A DNA stretch of 64,000 bases from contig QAKK01000023.1 of the NCBI GenBank assembly GCA_003343845.1, forward strand, positions 25,306-89,305, given 5' to 3'. The stretch is from Oscillospiraceae bacterium. Lineage in GTDB: Bacteria; Bacillota; Clostridia; Oscillospirales; CAG-272. Each line of letters starts with the position of its first letter. Within the stretch, counting starts at the first letter, position 1. Shown piece after piece: positions 1 through 8,003 of this stretch. Below the pieces are notes generated by a model, which searched no databases, was not told where the DNA came from, and was given only the letters and a program-made list of their open reading frames with translations. A program made the position numbers and the translations under genes.

Positions 1-954
1 GTAGATCCCGCTGGGCGCGAGGTGCGACAGCAGCGGAATCTCATTGGATGCCTGGTCGAAATACTTCCACCACTGGATGTGACCGAGACCCGCCTCGTTT
101 GCGATTGCGGGCATATGCAGAATCAGGTTGGAAGATGCGGCAACAGCCATGTCGATCTTGATCGCGTTCTTGACGGCAGCCTCGGTCATGATCTGACGTG
201 CGGTGATGCCCTCATCAACGAGGTTCATGATCTGCTTACCTGCCTGATATGCGATCAGGTAGATCTGGCTGCTGACGGCGCAGGTGGAGGAGTTGTTCGG
301 CAGGGTCATACCGAGCGCTTCTGCCATCATGCACATGCTGTTTGCGGTGGTCATCGAAGTGCAGCCGCCGCAAATGCCCCACGAGTGCTCGATCAGTCCG
401 TTGTACTCGTCCATATCCATCAGACCCTTGGCGGCAGTGCCGACCTTGTCCTGTGCATGGATGTGCAGAACTTCCTTGCCCTTGTGGATACCAAGCGGCA
501 TGTAACCGCCGGTGACGATGATCGCGGGGATGTCCAGACGTGCACATGCCATCAGATAGCCGGGAACGATGGAGTCGCAGGTGCAGAGCAGAACCATACC
601 GTCGAAGAAGTTTCCGTCCACGGTCATCTCAACCTGGTCGGCAATGGAGTTACGCGAAGGAACCTCGATGTACTTGGGGTCCTTCAGCACCATGCCGTCG
701 CAGATACCGGTGGTCATGACTTCCAGCGGCAGACCGCCTGCCTCGCGAACGCCCTGCTTGACTCTTGCAGCCAGCTTGTCGAGATGTACATGTCCGGGGT
801 TGTACTCATTCCAGGAGTTGACGACGCCGATCAGCGGACGGTCGATCTCTTCCTTGGAATAGCCCATGCCGTACATCAGGCCGCGGCGGCATTCTTCAGC
901 TTCGCCGAATTCCCAACAGCTGCGCATATCTTCATACTTTTTCTTTTTAAGCAT
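1..954 (-). CDS. IlvD/Edd-family dehydratase (sugar-acid dehydratase), C-terminus beyond window
   Basis: The visible 318 N-terminal residues belong to the IlvD/Edd family of Fe-S dehydratases, which includes dihydroxy-acid, 6-phosphogluconate and sugar-acid dehydratases. Visible signatures are TTGICDG, the PSRNSIADQVE segment, CTCDSIVPG and GICGGCTSMTTANSM, which carry the Fe-S cysteines. The family's usual CDK motif reads CDS here, so the lysine that becomes carbamylated in characterised members is missing. The start is ATG 954, preceded by AAGGAG. It is the last visible gene of the operon with KDG kinase and KDPG aldolase. That context favours an unphosphorylated sugar acid (gluconate or galactonate type) as substrate, giving 2-keto-3-deoxy acid, over a role in branched-chain amino acid synthesis. 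The substrate is inferred. Confidence 0.88.
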   Translation of the reverse strand, partial: MLKKKKYEDMRSCWEFGEAEECRRGLMYGMGYSKEEIDRPLIGVVNSWNEYNPGHVHLDKLAARVKQGVREAGGLPLEVMTTGICDGMVLKDPKYIEVPSRNSIADQVEMTVDGNFFDGMVLLCTCDSIVPGYLMACARLDIPAIIVTGGYMPLGIHKGKEVLHIHAQDKVGTAAKGLMDMDEYNGLIEHSWGICGGCTSMTTANSMCMMAEALGMTLPNNSSTCAVSSQIYLIAYQAGKQIMNLVDEGITARQIMTEAAVKNAIKIDMAVAASSNLILHMPAIANEAGLGHIQWWKYFDQASNEIPLLSHLAPSGIY

Positions 955-1034
955 TGTTTCGTTCTCCTTCAAAAACAATTATTAAAATTGGGTATGCGAA
1001 TGTAAAATGGATGCGGTTTGGTCGATTTCGGGTC

Positions 1035-1895
1035 TCAGTCGTCAGACTTCGGCGCCTTGATGAAATTCTCCATATCGACCTTGATGTCGAATGCGTTGAC
1101 GGGATTGCCGTCGTCGAGCATCTTGTCGATTGCGCCGTCCACAGACTGACCGCCGTCAATGACGATGGTCTCGCCGACGATGAAGCGGTTGGTCTCATTA
1201 TCCGAGAGGAAGAGGATCATCGGCACGATGTCGTCCACGCAGCCGAGGAAGCCCGCGGGGATCTTGCGCAGAAAGCCCTTCTCAAGGTCGGACTGGTCAT
1301 AGCGGTCGGTTGCCTTGGTGGCGATGAAGCCGGGAGCAATGCCGTTGACATGAATGCCGTAGTGAATCGCCTCAATGCCGAGGTTCTTCGTGAACATGTT
1401 GAGACCCGCCTTCGACGCGGTGTAGGGGAGAACCTTTCTTCTGACCCAGGTGACCTGCGAGTGAACCGAGCTGATGTTGACGATCGAGCCCTTGATGCCG
1501 TGCTCGATCATGTTCTTCATCGCGAAGTGCGAGAAGTAAGCCGGTGCGTTGAGGTTGAGGTTGACCTGGCTCTCCCAGTAATCGAGGGGCATCTTTTCAA
1601 AGCCGCCCTCGGGCATCTTGAGCGCCCCGCCCGCGTTGTTGACGAGGACGTCGATCGTGCCAAACTTCTCGAAGAAGTCGTGCATCATCTGCTCAACGAC
1701 CTCGCGCTTCGAGATGTCGCCGCCGAAGATCTCGGCGCGGACACCGTACTTGCGGCACTTCTCCGCGATCGCCTGTGCTGCCTCGGGGTTCTTGTTGTAG
1801 GTGATACCCACGTTGTCCCCGCGCTTTGCAAAAGCGACAACGGTAGCTGCGCCGATACCGGTAGACGAACCGGTGACCAATACGTTTCTTGCCAT
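1035..1895 (-). CDS. short-chain dehydrogenase/reductase, probable sugar dehydrogenase
   Basis: This is a classical SDR of 286 residues. It has the Rossmann motif TGSSTGIG (residues 8-15), NNAG (86-89), and the catalytic Ser about 142, Tyr158 and Lys162 in YTASK. I chose ATG 1895 because GGAGG lies 8 nt upstream; an ATG 15 nt further upstream would place this Shine-Dalgarno inside the gene. After the usual DGG near the C-terminus there is an extra tail of about 35 residues (ending KAPKSDD) that typical glucose dehydrogenases lack. In the operon with KDG kinase, KDPG aldolase and a sugar-acid dehydratase it could oxidise an aldose to its lactone or interconvert a keto-acid intermediate. The exact substrate cannot be read from sequence. 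Confidence 0.88.
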   Translation of the reverse strand: MARNVLVTGSSTGIGAATVVAFAKRGDNVGITYNKNPEAAQAIAEKCRKYGVRAEIFGGDISKREVVEQMMHDFFEKFGTIDVLVNNAGGALKMPEGGFEKMPLDYWESQVNLNLNAPAYFSHFAMKNMIEHGIKGSIVNISSVHSQVTWVRRKVLPYTASKAGLNMFTKNLGIEAIHYGIHVNGIAPGFIATKATDRYDQSDLEKGFLRKIPAGFLGCVDDIVPMILFLSDNETNRFIVGETIVIDGGQSVDGAIDKMLDDGNPVNAFDIKVDMENFIKAPKSDD

Positions 1896-1928
1896 TGTGT
1901 GTTCCTCCAAAGTGTGTTTATTTTTTCT

Positions 1929-3083
1929 TTATTTTGTTTCGCCGAAGAATTTCTCGTATGCGAGGCGCGCCGCACCGAGTGCCGACTGGTATTTGCCGAG
2001 CGTGGTGATGGAGACCTTGATATTCTCCAGCCGCTCACGCGGCAGGATGTTGCGGATCTCCTCCAGCGTCCTGCGATAGAGGTAACCGTCCTCGCGGCAC
2101 TGTCCGCCGCCGAAGATGATCGCATCCGGCACATAGAGCTGAATCATGCTGGCGATACCCGCCGCATTGTAGACCGCCGCGGTATCCAGAATTGAACGCG
2201 CATCCGCGTCTCCTGCGCCCGCAGCAAGGTCGATCGCCCGCGCATCGGTGAAATCGGTGCGCGCCGGGAAGCGCTCGTGCGCGACCTGGACGAGGGAGTT
2301 GCCTCCGGAATAGGCTTCAAGACAGCCGCGGAAACCGCAGACGCAGACCCGCTTGTTGTCCGAAATCAGCATATGTCCGATGTGACCGACCGGGCGCCCC
2401 GGACGGCTGATGAGCAGCTGTCCCTCGGAAACGACGCCCGAGCCGATGCCCACGCCGAAGCCGAGCGTCAGCAGATTGCGGCAGCCCGCCATTGTACCGA
2501 AATGATATTCGGCGGCAGGCGCTGCCGCCTGTGTGGTCACGGCATACACACCGACGCCGTAGCGATCGCCGAGGACTGCCGCAACCGGTACGTTCTCGTT
2601 CCACGGCAGACCGAAGTTTCTGCCCGAGACGATCACGCCGTCCTCAAAGTCCACATTGCCCGAGACCGAGATGCCGATGCCGTCCAGCCGCTCCCGCTCA
2701 ATGCGCGATTCGCGCAGGGCGGTGTCCACCGTGTCGAACAGGAACGCCATGAATGGCTCCTTGCCGTGATAGTGCGGCGTCTCGACCTCGTTCATATAAA
2801 TTGTGTTGAATGCCAGATTGCAGACGACCGTGCGCGTAAAGCCCGCGCCAATGTCCAACCCGACATAATAGGCAGCGTCGCTGTTGACGCACAGCGGAAT
2901 CACGGGACGTCCGCGCCCCTGCGCCTTTTCGCGCCGTGCAAACACATAGCCGCCGCCGAGAAGCGCGTCGACGCCCTTGCACATCGTGCCCCAGGCGATG
3001 CCGGTCGCTTCCTGAATATCCTTTTTGGACGCATTGCCCTTTCCGTGGCGGATCGCGTCCATGATCTGTACGGCAACGCTCAT
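1929..3083 (-). CDS. ROK-family transcriptional regulator (likely kinase-dead)
   Basis: The protein has 384 residues: an N-terminal winged helix-turn-helix (about 1-55) and a ROK domain. The phosphate-binding loop DIGAGFT is at 77-83. The zinc site has GHIGH (about 233-237) and Cys247, Cys249 and Cys254 in CVCGFRGCLE. The loop that in ROK sugar kinases reads ENDAN, with the catalytic Asp, reads VTTQAA at about 182-187, so kinase activity is probably lost and the protein acts as a sugar-sensing repressor of the NagC/Mlc/XylR kind. AAGGAG precedes ATG 3083, and the gene overlaps the stop of the metallo-hydrolase gene by 4 nt. It probably regulates its own operon, possibly through the palindrome at 5753-5771. 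Confidence 0.9.
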   Translation of the reverse strand: MSVAVQIMDAIRHGKGNASKKDIQEATGIAWGTMCKGVDALLGGGYVFARREKAQGRGRPVIPLCVNSDAAYYVGLDIGAGFTRTVVCNLAFNTIYMNEVETPHYHGKEPFMAFLFDTVDTALRESRIERERLDGIGISVSGNVDFEDGVIVSGRNFGLPWNENVPVAAVLGDRYGVGVYAVTTQAAAPAAEYHFGTMAGCRNLLTLGFGVGIGSGVVSEGQLLISRPGRPVGHIGHMLISDNKRVCVCGFRGCLEAYSGGNSLVQVAHERFPARTDFTDARAIDLAAGAGDADARSILDTAAVYNAAGIASMIQLYVPDAIIFGGGQCREDGYLYRRTLEEIRNILPRERLENIKVSITTLGKYQSALGAARLAYEKFFGETK

Positions 3084-3979
3084 AATAGCTCCTTCATGTG
3101 CTCCCGCACCGTGTACATCGGCAGGAACAGATGCGCAGGCTGAATACCGCCGACAAAATCGACAAGCCTTTTTGCAACCGCCGCCGTGTCGGTCTCGCCC
3201 GCGTCAAGGCAGGACTTCACAAAATCACGGTAGAGCTCTGTTTTTTGAATTGCGGTGTCGAAAAGATGATCAACCGCATCCGCGCCCTCGACGATGTCGC
3301 CCGCCGGGATGAACGGATGACCGAGGATCGCGCGCACGGCATGCAGCGCACCGAGCCGCGCCATCGAACGGCGATAGTCGGCAAGGTACATGTACGCGCC
3401 GCAGCCCTGCACCGCCGTGCCGTCCAGCTGCACCGAATCGCCGCAGACGAGTGTTCCCGTCCCGTGATCGAAGAAGCAGACCGCATCATCGTCGTGCCCG
3501 GGCGTGGCAACCAGCTCCAGCCGCCCGCCGATCCGGTCGCCGTCCGCAAGGGCGGTGTCCACCGTCGTCCCGACAAGTCCTGCCGAGGGCGGCGGGCTGT
3601 TTTCGGGGAAAGCGCGGCGGATCTCTACATTATAATAGAGCGGATCGCGGATCTTATCGACCGATTTTATGTAGGCGGCAATTTGTTTCACGCCGAGCTC
3701 CCGCATCCGTGCAAAGCCGCCGATGTGGTCGCCGTGCGTGTGCGTGCAGGTCAGCACGTCGATGTCGCGCGGCGCAAGCCCGAGCGCTGCAAGCGCCGGG
3801 ACAAGCACGCTGTCGACAAGAGCGGCGCTGCCGCCCGCGTCGATCAGAATGTTTTCCGCGCTGCGGAGCAGGATGATCCCGGTCGTCGTGCCGCCGAACG
3901 GCTCACGCAGCAGGTAAACGCCGTCCGTAACGGGGATGAAGCCGGGCGCGCTGCCCCGCCCTGCCGAAAGACGCATCAC
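3080..3979 (-). CDS. MBL-fold metallo-hydrolase (possible sugar lactonase)
   Basis: This is a metallo-beta-lactamase-fold hydrolase of about 299 residues. It carries the metal motif HTHGDH, followed by a late histidine in ATPGHDDD, the aspartate of VCGDS, and GHPF near the C-terminus. The first codons are GTG 3979 then ATG 3976; neither has a strong Shine-Dalgarno, so either may be used. It starts only 8 nt after the KDPG aldolase stop, so it is operonic. Some MBL proteins open lactone rings. Beside a dehydrogenase and a sugar-acid dehydratase, a sugar-lactone hydrolase would complete an oxidative pathway. That role is inference; a glyoxalase II-like or other esterase activity is equally compatible with the fold. 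Confidence 0.85.
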   Translation of the reverse strand: MMRLSAGRGSAPGFIPVTDGVYLLREPFGGTTTGIILLRSAENILIDAGGSAALVDSVLVPALAALGLAPRDIDVLTCTHTHGDHIGGFARMRELGVKQIAAYIKSVDKIRDPLYYNVEIRRAFPENSPPPSAGLVGTTVDTALADGDRIGGRLELVATPGHDDDAVCFFDHGTGTLVCGDSVQLDGTAVQGCGAYMYLADYRRSMARLGALHAVRAILGHPFIPAGDIVEGADAVDHLFDTAIQKTELYRDFVKSCLDAGETDTAAVAKRLVDFVGGIQPAHLFLPMYTVREHMKELL

Positions 3980-3987
3980 AGCGAAAA

Positions 3988-4647
3988 TTACTTTCTCTTG
4001 CAGGATTTGACCTTGGCAACGACCGCTTCAGCGTGTGCTTTAATCTCATCGTAGTCGCAGGTGCCCTTGGTGGGATGCGTCAGACCCGAGCCGAGTGCAA
4101 CGGCATATGCGCCGTCGTCAAACCACTTGTCGATGTTGTCGATCGAAACACCGCCGACCGGGATGCATCTTGCCTGCGGCAGAGGACCCATCACAGCCTT
4201 GATAAAGCCGATGCCGACTGCACTTGCCGGGAAGATCTTCACAATGTCGCAGCCGTAGTCCATGGCGGTCACGATCTCGGTGAAGGTCTGCACACCGGGC
4301 ATATATGCGATGCTGTAACGATTGCAGAGCTTTGCAACCTCGGGACGGAAGTTCGGTGCGATGATGAAGGACGCGCCCGCCAGGATGCAGGCTCTTGCCG
4401 TCTCGGGATCGAGGACCGTACCTGCGCCGACATATGCGTCAAGGTTCTTCTCCTTGATCTCCTTTGCGATCGTCTCGATGATGTTGAGCGCGCCGGGCGT
4501 GCTCATCGAGATCTCCAGAATCGTGACACCGCCGTCCATGATGGCGCGGGTACGAACCATTGCGTCTGCCTCGTTCTTGTCGCGGACAATACCGACAAGA
4601 CCGTTCTTGTGCATGTTCTGAATGACACTGTGCTTCAAAATTTCCAT
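3988..4647 (-). CDS. eda: KDPG/KHG aldolase
   Basis: A 219-residue class I aldolase of the KHG/KDPG family. It cleaves 2-keto-3-deoxy-6-phosphogluconate to pyruvate and glyceraldehyde-3-phosphate. The general-base glutamate is in LEISMSTPG, GAGTVLDPE follows, and the Schiff-base lysine is in DIVKIFPA. The phosphate-binding region PVGGVSIDN and a GSGLT-type end follow. Length fits the family (about 205-220). AAGGA precedes the ATG. It is the second gene of the operon, about 40 nt after the KDG kinase that would supply its substrate. Confidence 0.95.
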   Translation of the reverse strand: MEILKHSVIQNMHKNGLVGIVRDKNEADAMVRTRAIMDGGVTILEISMSTPGALNIIETIAKEIKEKNLDAYVGAGTVLDPETARACILAGASFIIAPNFRPEVAKLCNRYSIAYMPGVQTFTEIVTAMDYGCDIVKIFPASAVGIGFIKAVMGPLPQARCIPVGGVSIDNIDKWFDDGAYAVALGSGLTHPTKGTCDYDEIKAHAEAVVAKVKSCKRK

Positions 4648-4688
4648 CTTAGAAATCCTTCTTTCACAAATTCAATGAAGTCGTTATG

Positions 4689-5723
4689 TTATCTCTGGAT
4701 TCTGCCGTTGCCGCTGCCTGCGATCAGGTTCTCAACGTCGTCTCTCGTGAAGCGGACGAAGTCGCCGTAGATCGTGTGCTTGAGTGCGCTGCCACCGATC
4801 GCATACTCGATGATCTTCTGACGGTCGTCGGGGAAATGACGGAACGCATAGATCAGCGAGCCGCCGAAGCTGTCGCCGCCGCCGATGCGGTCCACAATGT
4901 TGGTGATGCTGTACTTGCGGCTGATGTGGAAGTCGCCGTCGCGGAAGGCGAGCACACCGGACCAGTTGTTGTGGTCAGCGCTGACGCTCTCACGCAGGCT
5001 GACTGCGAGCGCCTTGACGTTCGGATAGGTATCCATGACGATCTTCGCAAGATCCTTGTACATCTCGGTGTTCAGCTTGCCGGAGTCAACGCCGGTCTCC
5101 ATCTTGATGCCGAGGCACTTCTGGCAGTCTTCCTCGTTGGCGATCATGACGTCGATGTACTTGGCGATCTCGGGCATGACCTCGATCGGCTCCTTGCCCC
5201 ACTTCCACAGCTTCTTGCGGTAGTTGAGGTCGCAGGAAACCGTGATGCCCTTCTCCTTGCACTTCTTCAGTGCTTCGATCGTTGCGTCGCAGAGCGACTC
5301 GGACAGAGCGGGCGTGATGCCGGTGACATGGAACCAGTCTGCATCCGCGAGGATCGTATCCCAGTCAAAATCGCCGGGCTTCACTGCCGCAATGGCGGTG
5401 TTGTCACGGTCGTAGATGACCTTGGAGGGGCGCATGTTCGAGCCGGTCTCGGTGAAGTAGAGACCGAGGCGCTTGTCGGAGAACTGGATCGCACTCGTAT
5501 CCAGACCGAAGCGGCGCAGCTCATTGACAGCCGCGCGGCCAAGATCGTTCTTCGGCAGAGCCGTAACAAACTTTGCCTCATCGCCGTATGCGCTGACCGC
5601 AACCGCAACGTTGGCTTCCGCACCGCCGAAGGTGCAGACCATGTTCGGCGTCTGCAGAATCATTTCTCTGCCGGGAGGCGTGATCCGGAGCATCAGTTCA
5701 CCGAAAGTCACAACTTTTTTCAT
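4689..5723 (-). CDS. kdgK: 2-keto-3-deoxygluconate kinase (PfkB family)
   Basis: A 344-residue PfkB/ribokinase-family sugar kinase. The N-terminal FGELMLRITPPG and the GGAEANVA substrate segment are typical of KDG kinases. The C-terminal PfkB signature DRIGGGDSFGGSL carries the anion-hole glycines and catalytic Asp. It phosphorylates KDG to KDPG, the substrate of the next gene. It is the first gene of the operon; ATG 5723 follows CGAGGT by 8 nt and lies about 55 nt downstream of the predicted start point. The pairing with eda makes KDG the likeliest substrate, although related kinases accept fructose or other keto-sugars. Confidence 0.93.
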   Translation of the reverse strand: MKKVVTFGELMLRITPPGREMILQTPNMVCTFGGAEANVAVAVSAYGDEAKFVTALPKNDLGRAAVNELRRFGLDTSAIQFSDKRLGLYFTETGSNMRPSKVIYDRDNTAIAAVKPGDFDWDTILADADWFHVTGITPALSESLCDATIEALKKCKEKGITVSCDLNYRKKLWKWGKEPIEVMPEIAKYIDVMIANEEDCQKCLGIKMETGVDSGKLNTEMYKDLAKIVMDTYPNVKALAVSLRESVSADHNNWSGVLAFRDGDFHISRKYSITNIVDRIGGGDSFGGSLIYAFRHFPDDRQKIIEYAIGGSALKHTIYGDFVRFTRDDVENLIAGSGNGRIQR

Positions 5724-5752
5724 TTTTGTTTACCTCGATAAAATAGTTTTTT

Positions 5753-5771
5753 GTGGACAAAATTTGCCCAC
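5753..5771. promoter_or_regulatory. candidate operator palindrome of the KDG operon
   Basis: GTGGACAAAATTTGCCCAC is a 19-bp inverted repeat with a single imperfect pair. It lies about 8-26 nt downstream of the start point predicted from the promoter at 5786-5814, a position where bound repressor would block transcription. The ROK regulator encoded in the same operon is the obvious candidate ligand, but the link is inferred. Confidence 0.5.
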
Positions 5772-5785
5772 TGTCTTACATCTTC

Positions 5786-5814
5786 ATTATAAAGAATTCC
5801 GCACGGCAAGTCAA
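5786..5814 (-). promoter_or_regulatory. sigma-A promoter of the kdgK operon
   Basis: On the minus strand TTGACT (5809-5814) and TATAAT (5786-5791) are separated by 17 bp, close to consensus. The rest of the 331-bp kdgK-deoD gap is AT-rich and, apart from the palindrome and the deoD promoter, shows no gene. Confidence 0.8.
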
Positions 5815-5985
5815 GGCGGCGGCGGCTTCTTCTTTACAAATAAAAAAAACGCTTTGTTTTTTGTTTTTGCGCGTGATTGATATTTTCTTAACAATATATT
5901 TATTTTTCGCACCACGCAGGTTTCACAATTAAATCACATGCGATTTATTTTACATTTTGCGCATTCCGTCAAGCTGAAATAAGGC

Positions 5986-6014
5986 TTGATTTGCCGCAGA
6001 AAAAATGATAGAAT
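5986..6014 (+). promoter_or_regulatory. sigma-A promoter of deoD
   Basis: TTGATT (5986-5991), 17-bp spacer and TAGAAT (6009-6014), followed by the GGAGG of deoD at 6044-6048. Confidence 0.75.
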
Positions 6015-6054
6015 AAAAGTAGAAGACACAAATTTAATTTCACGGAGGTATACC

Positions 6055-6759
6055 ATGTCGATTCCAACCCCGCATATCAACGCCGGCGCAAACGATTTTG
6101 CCGAAACCGTCCTGATGCCGGGCGATCCCCTGCGCGCCAAGTTCATCGCCGAAAACTTCCTTGAAAATCCCGTACTTGTCAACAATGTGCGCGGTGTCCA
6201 GGGTTACACCGGTACCTATCACGGCAAGCGCGTGTCCGTCATGGCAAGCGGGATGGGCATGCCGTCCATCGGCATCTATTCCTATGAGCTGTTCAACTTT
6301 TACGATGTGAAAAATATCATCCGCATCGGCTCCGCCGGTGCCATTTCGCCGGATCTCAAGCTCTTTGACATCGTTATCGGCATGAGCGCAAGCTACAACA
6401 GCGTGTTTGCCAACCAGTTCGGGCTGCCCGGCACCTATGCGCCGACGGCAAGCTATTCCCTGCTGAAAAAAGCGACCGATGCTGCCGACACACTCGGGCT
6501 GCCGGTCACCGTCGGCAATATCCTCTCCAATGACCTGTTCTATGACGATGCGCAAAGCACGCTTGCATGGCAGAAGATGGGCGTTCTCGCCGTGGAAATG
6601 GAGAGTGCGGCGCTCTATATGAACGCAGCGCGCGCGGGCAAGAATGCGCTCTGCATCTGCACCATCTCGGACAGTCTGGTCACGCACGAGGAGTGCACCG
6701 CCGAGGAGCGGCAGAATGCCTTCACGCAGATGATGCGTCTCGCACTCGAGATCGCCTGA
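6055..6759 (+). CDS. deoD: purine nucleoside phosphorylase DeoD-type
   Basis: A 234-residue hexameric-type purine nucleoside phosphorylase that cleaves purine (deoxy)nucleosides with phosphate in nucleoside salvage. Visible family signatures are HINA near the N-terminus, LMPGDPLRAKF, GSGMGMPS-like MASGMGMPS, IRIGSAGAI, AVEMESAALY (ribose-binding Glu) and the catalytic Asp in TISDSL. ATG 6055 has GGAGG 6 nt upstream; earlier in-frame ATGs would overlap the promoter. Length matches E. coli DeoD. The next gene starts 1 nt after the stop. Confidence 0.96.
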   Translation: MSIPTPHINAGANDFAETVLMPGDPLRAKFIAENFLENPVLVNNVRGVQGYTGTYHGKRVSVMASGMGMPSIGIYSYELFNFYDVKNIIRIGSAGAISPDLKLFDIVIGMSASYNSVFANQFGLPGTYAPTASYSLLKKATDAADTLGLPVTVGNILSNDLFYDDAQSTLAWQKMGVLAVEMESAALYMNAARAGKNALCICTISDSLVTHEECTAEERQNAFTQMMRLALEIA

Positions 6760-6760
6760 C

Positions 6761-7747
6761 ATGGCACGCACGGAAAACCAGAAGCGCCGCCTGCTCTGCC
6801 TGCTTGACCTCCTGCTGCACGAGACCGATGCCGACCATCCGATGCCACTTGCCGAGATCGGCAAACGACTTGCGGAAATGGGTCTAAATGCGGAACGCAA
6901 GTCGCTCTATGACGACATCCGCACCCTGGCAGAGCACGGTATCGCGGTGGAATATCTGCCGCGGCACGGCTACGCGGTCATGGCGCGCACCTATGAGCTT
7001 GCCGAGCTGAAAATGCTGGTGGACATCATCCGCTCAGCAAAATTTCTGACCGAGAAGAAGAGCCGTGAGCTGATCCGCAAGCTGTACGGCGAGACCAGCC
7101 GCTACGGCGCGGCGGAGTTGGACCGACAGGTCTACACCGCGCGGGTCAAATCCAAGAGCGAGATCATCTACTATACGGTGGACGCCCTGCATGCGGCAAT
7201 CCGTGAAAACCGACAGATCAGCTTCCGCTATCTCCACTACAACGCACACAAAGTGCGGGTTGAAAAATCCCCCGGCTTCCGCTATGTCGCCAGCCCGTGG
7301 GCACTGGTGTGGGACAACGAGAACTACTATCTCGTCGCCTACGACGGCGAAACCCGATCGATCCGTCACTTTCGCGTAGACCGCATGCGCGACGTCCGCG
7401 CCGAGGCACAAAAGCGTCTCGGCAAAGAGGCGTTCGGCAACTTCGACATCGGCGTCTACGAAGCCAAGACCTTCGGCATGTTCGGCGGCAAGGAGGAAAC
7501 CGTGACGCTTGCCTGCACCGAACGCGCCGCCGATGCCGTCATCGACCGTTTCGGCACGGAGCCGACCTTCATTCCGCGCGCGGGCGGCGGTTTTGACGTG
7601 ACCGTGCGCGTGTTCCAAAGCCCGCAGTTCTACGCATGGCTGACCGGGCTTTCGGGGCTGATCCGGCTAAAGGCGCCGACGCGCGCCGTGGACGCCTATC
7701 GGGCATACCTTACGGGGGCGCTTGACGGGCTGAAAAACGAAGAATAA
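6761..7747 (+). CDS. WYL-domain transcriptional regulator
   Basis: A 328-residue regulator with an N-terminal winged helix-turn-helix of the DeoR/HTH_11 type (about 1-75, including RKSLYDDIRTL) and a WYL domain (about 140-220). The WYL ligand-binding residues appear as SFRYLHYN, SPWALVWDNENYYLVAYD and IRHFRVDRM. A WCX-like C-terminal segment (about 245-325) follows. WYL proteins often sense nucleotides or nucleic acids. It is cotranscribed with deoD (1-nt gap) and followed by a strong terminator. Control of nucleoside salvage is a reasonable guess from the neighbour, not shown by the sequence. Confidence 0.9.
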   Translation: MARTENQKRRLLCLLDLLLHETDADHPMPLAEIGKRLAEMGLNAERKSLYDDIRTLAEHGIAVEYLPRHGYAVMARTYELAELKMLVDIIRSAKFLTEKKSRELIRKLYGETSRYGAAELDRQVYTARVKSKSEIIYYTVDALHAAIRENRQISFRYLHYNAHKVRVEKSPGFRYVASPWALVWDNENYYLVAYDGETRSIRHFRVDRMRDVRAEAQKRLGKEAFGNFDIGVYEAKTFGMFGGKEETVTLACTERAADAVIDRFGTEPTFIPRAGGGFDVTVRVFQSPQFYAWLTGLSGLIRLKAPTRAVDAYRAYLTGALDGLKNEE

Positions 7748-7751
7748 TGCA

Positions 7752-7789
7752 AAAAAGCACTGCAAAACAAAGGTTTTGCAGTGCTTTTT
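7752..7789 (+). terminator. rho-independent terminator of deoD-WYL operon
   Basis: A 17-bp stem (aaaaagcactgcaaaac with its complement) and a 4-nt loop, ending in TTTTT immediately after the WYL gene. Confidence 0.9.
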
Positions 7790-7961
7790 CTTTGTCAGTT
7801 GGCGCAGCTCGGCGTGCCGCCGGGCACGCACATTACCGGGAACAGCATCGGTACCACCGATGGAGAAGCAGGTTTATTCATCCCCGCCTACTGCCCGATT
7901 CTTCTGCCCTCTATAAGAATCAATGCACCAATGCAGAGACGCATATTGGGCAAGCATACAA

Positions 7962-7992
7962 AATACCGACCGGATAAAATCCGGTCGGTATT
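7962..7992 (-). terminator. terminator of the ispH-rpsA operon
   Basis: A 13-bp perfect stem (aataccgaccgga with its complement) around taaaa, just after the S1 stop. On the minus strand it is followed by TTTT. The roughly 170 bp between this and the terminator at 7752-7789 hold no convincing gene. Confidence 0.8.
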
Positions 7993-8003
7993 CGATGTGC
8001 AAA

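Noticed and set aside
7790..7960. Possible small gene or remnant between the two terminators after the WYL gene
   Set aside because: Frames such as MNKPASPSVVPM on the minus strand are open for about 30 codons, but no ribosome binding site, domain or homologous neighbour supports them; probably intergenic repeat or junk.
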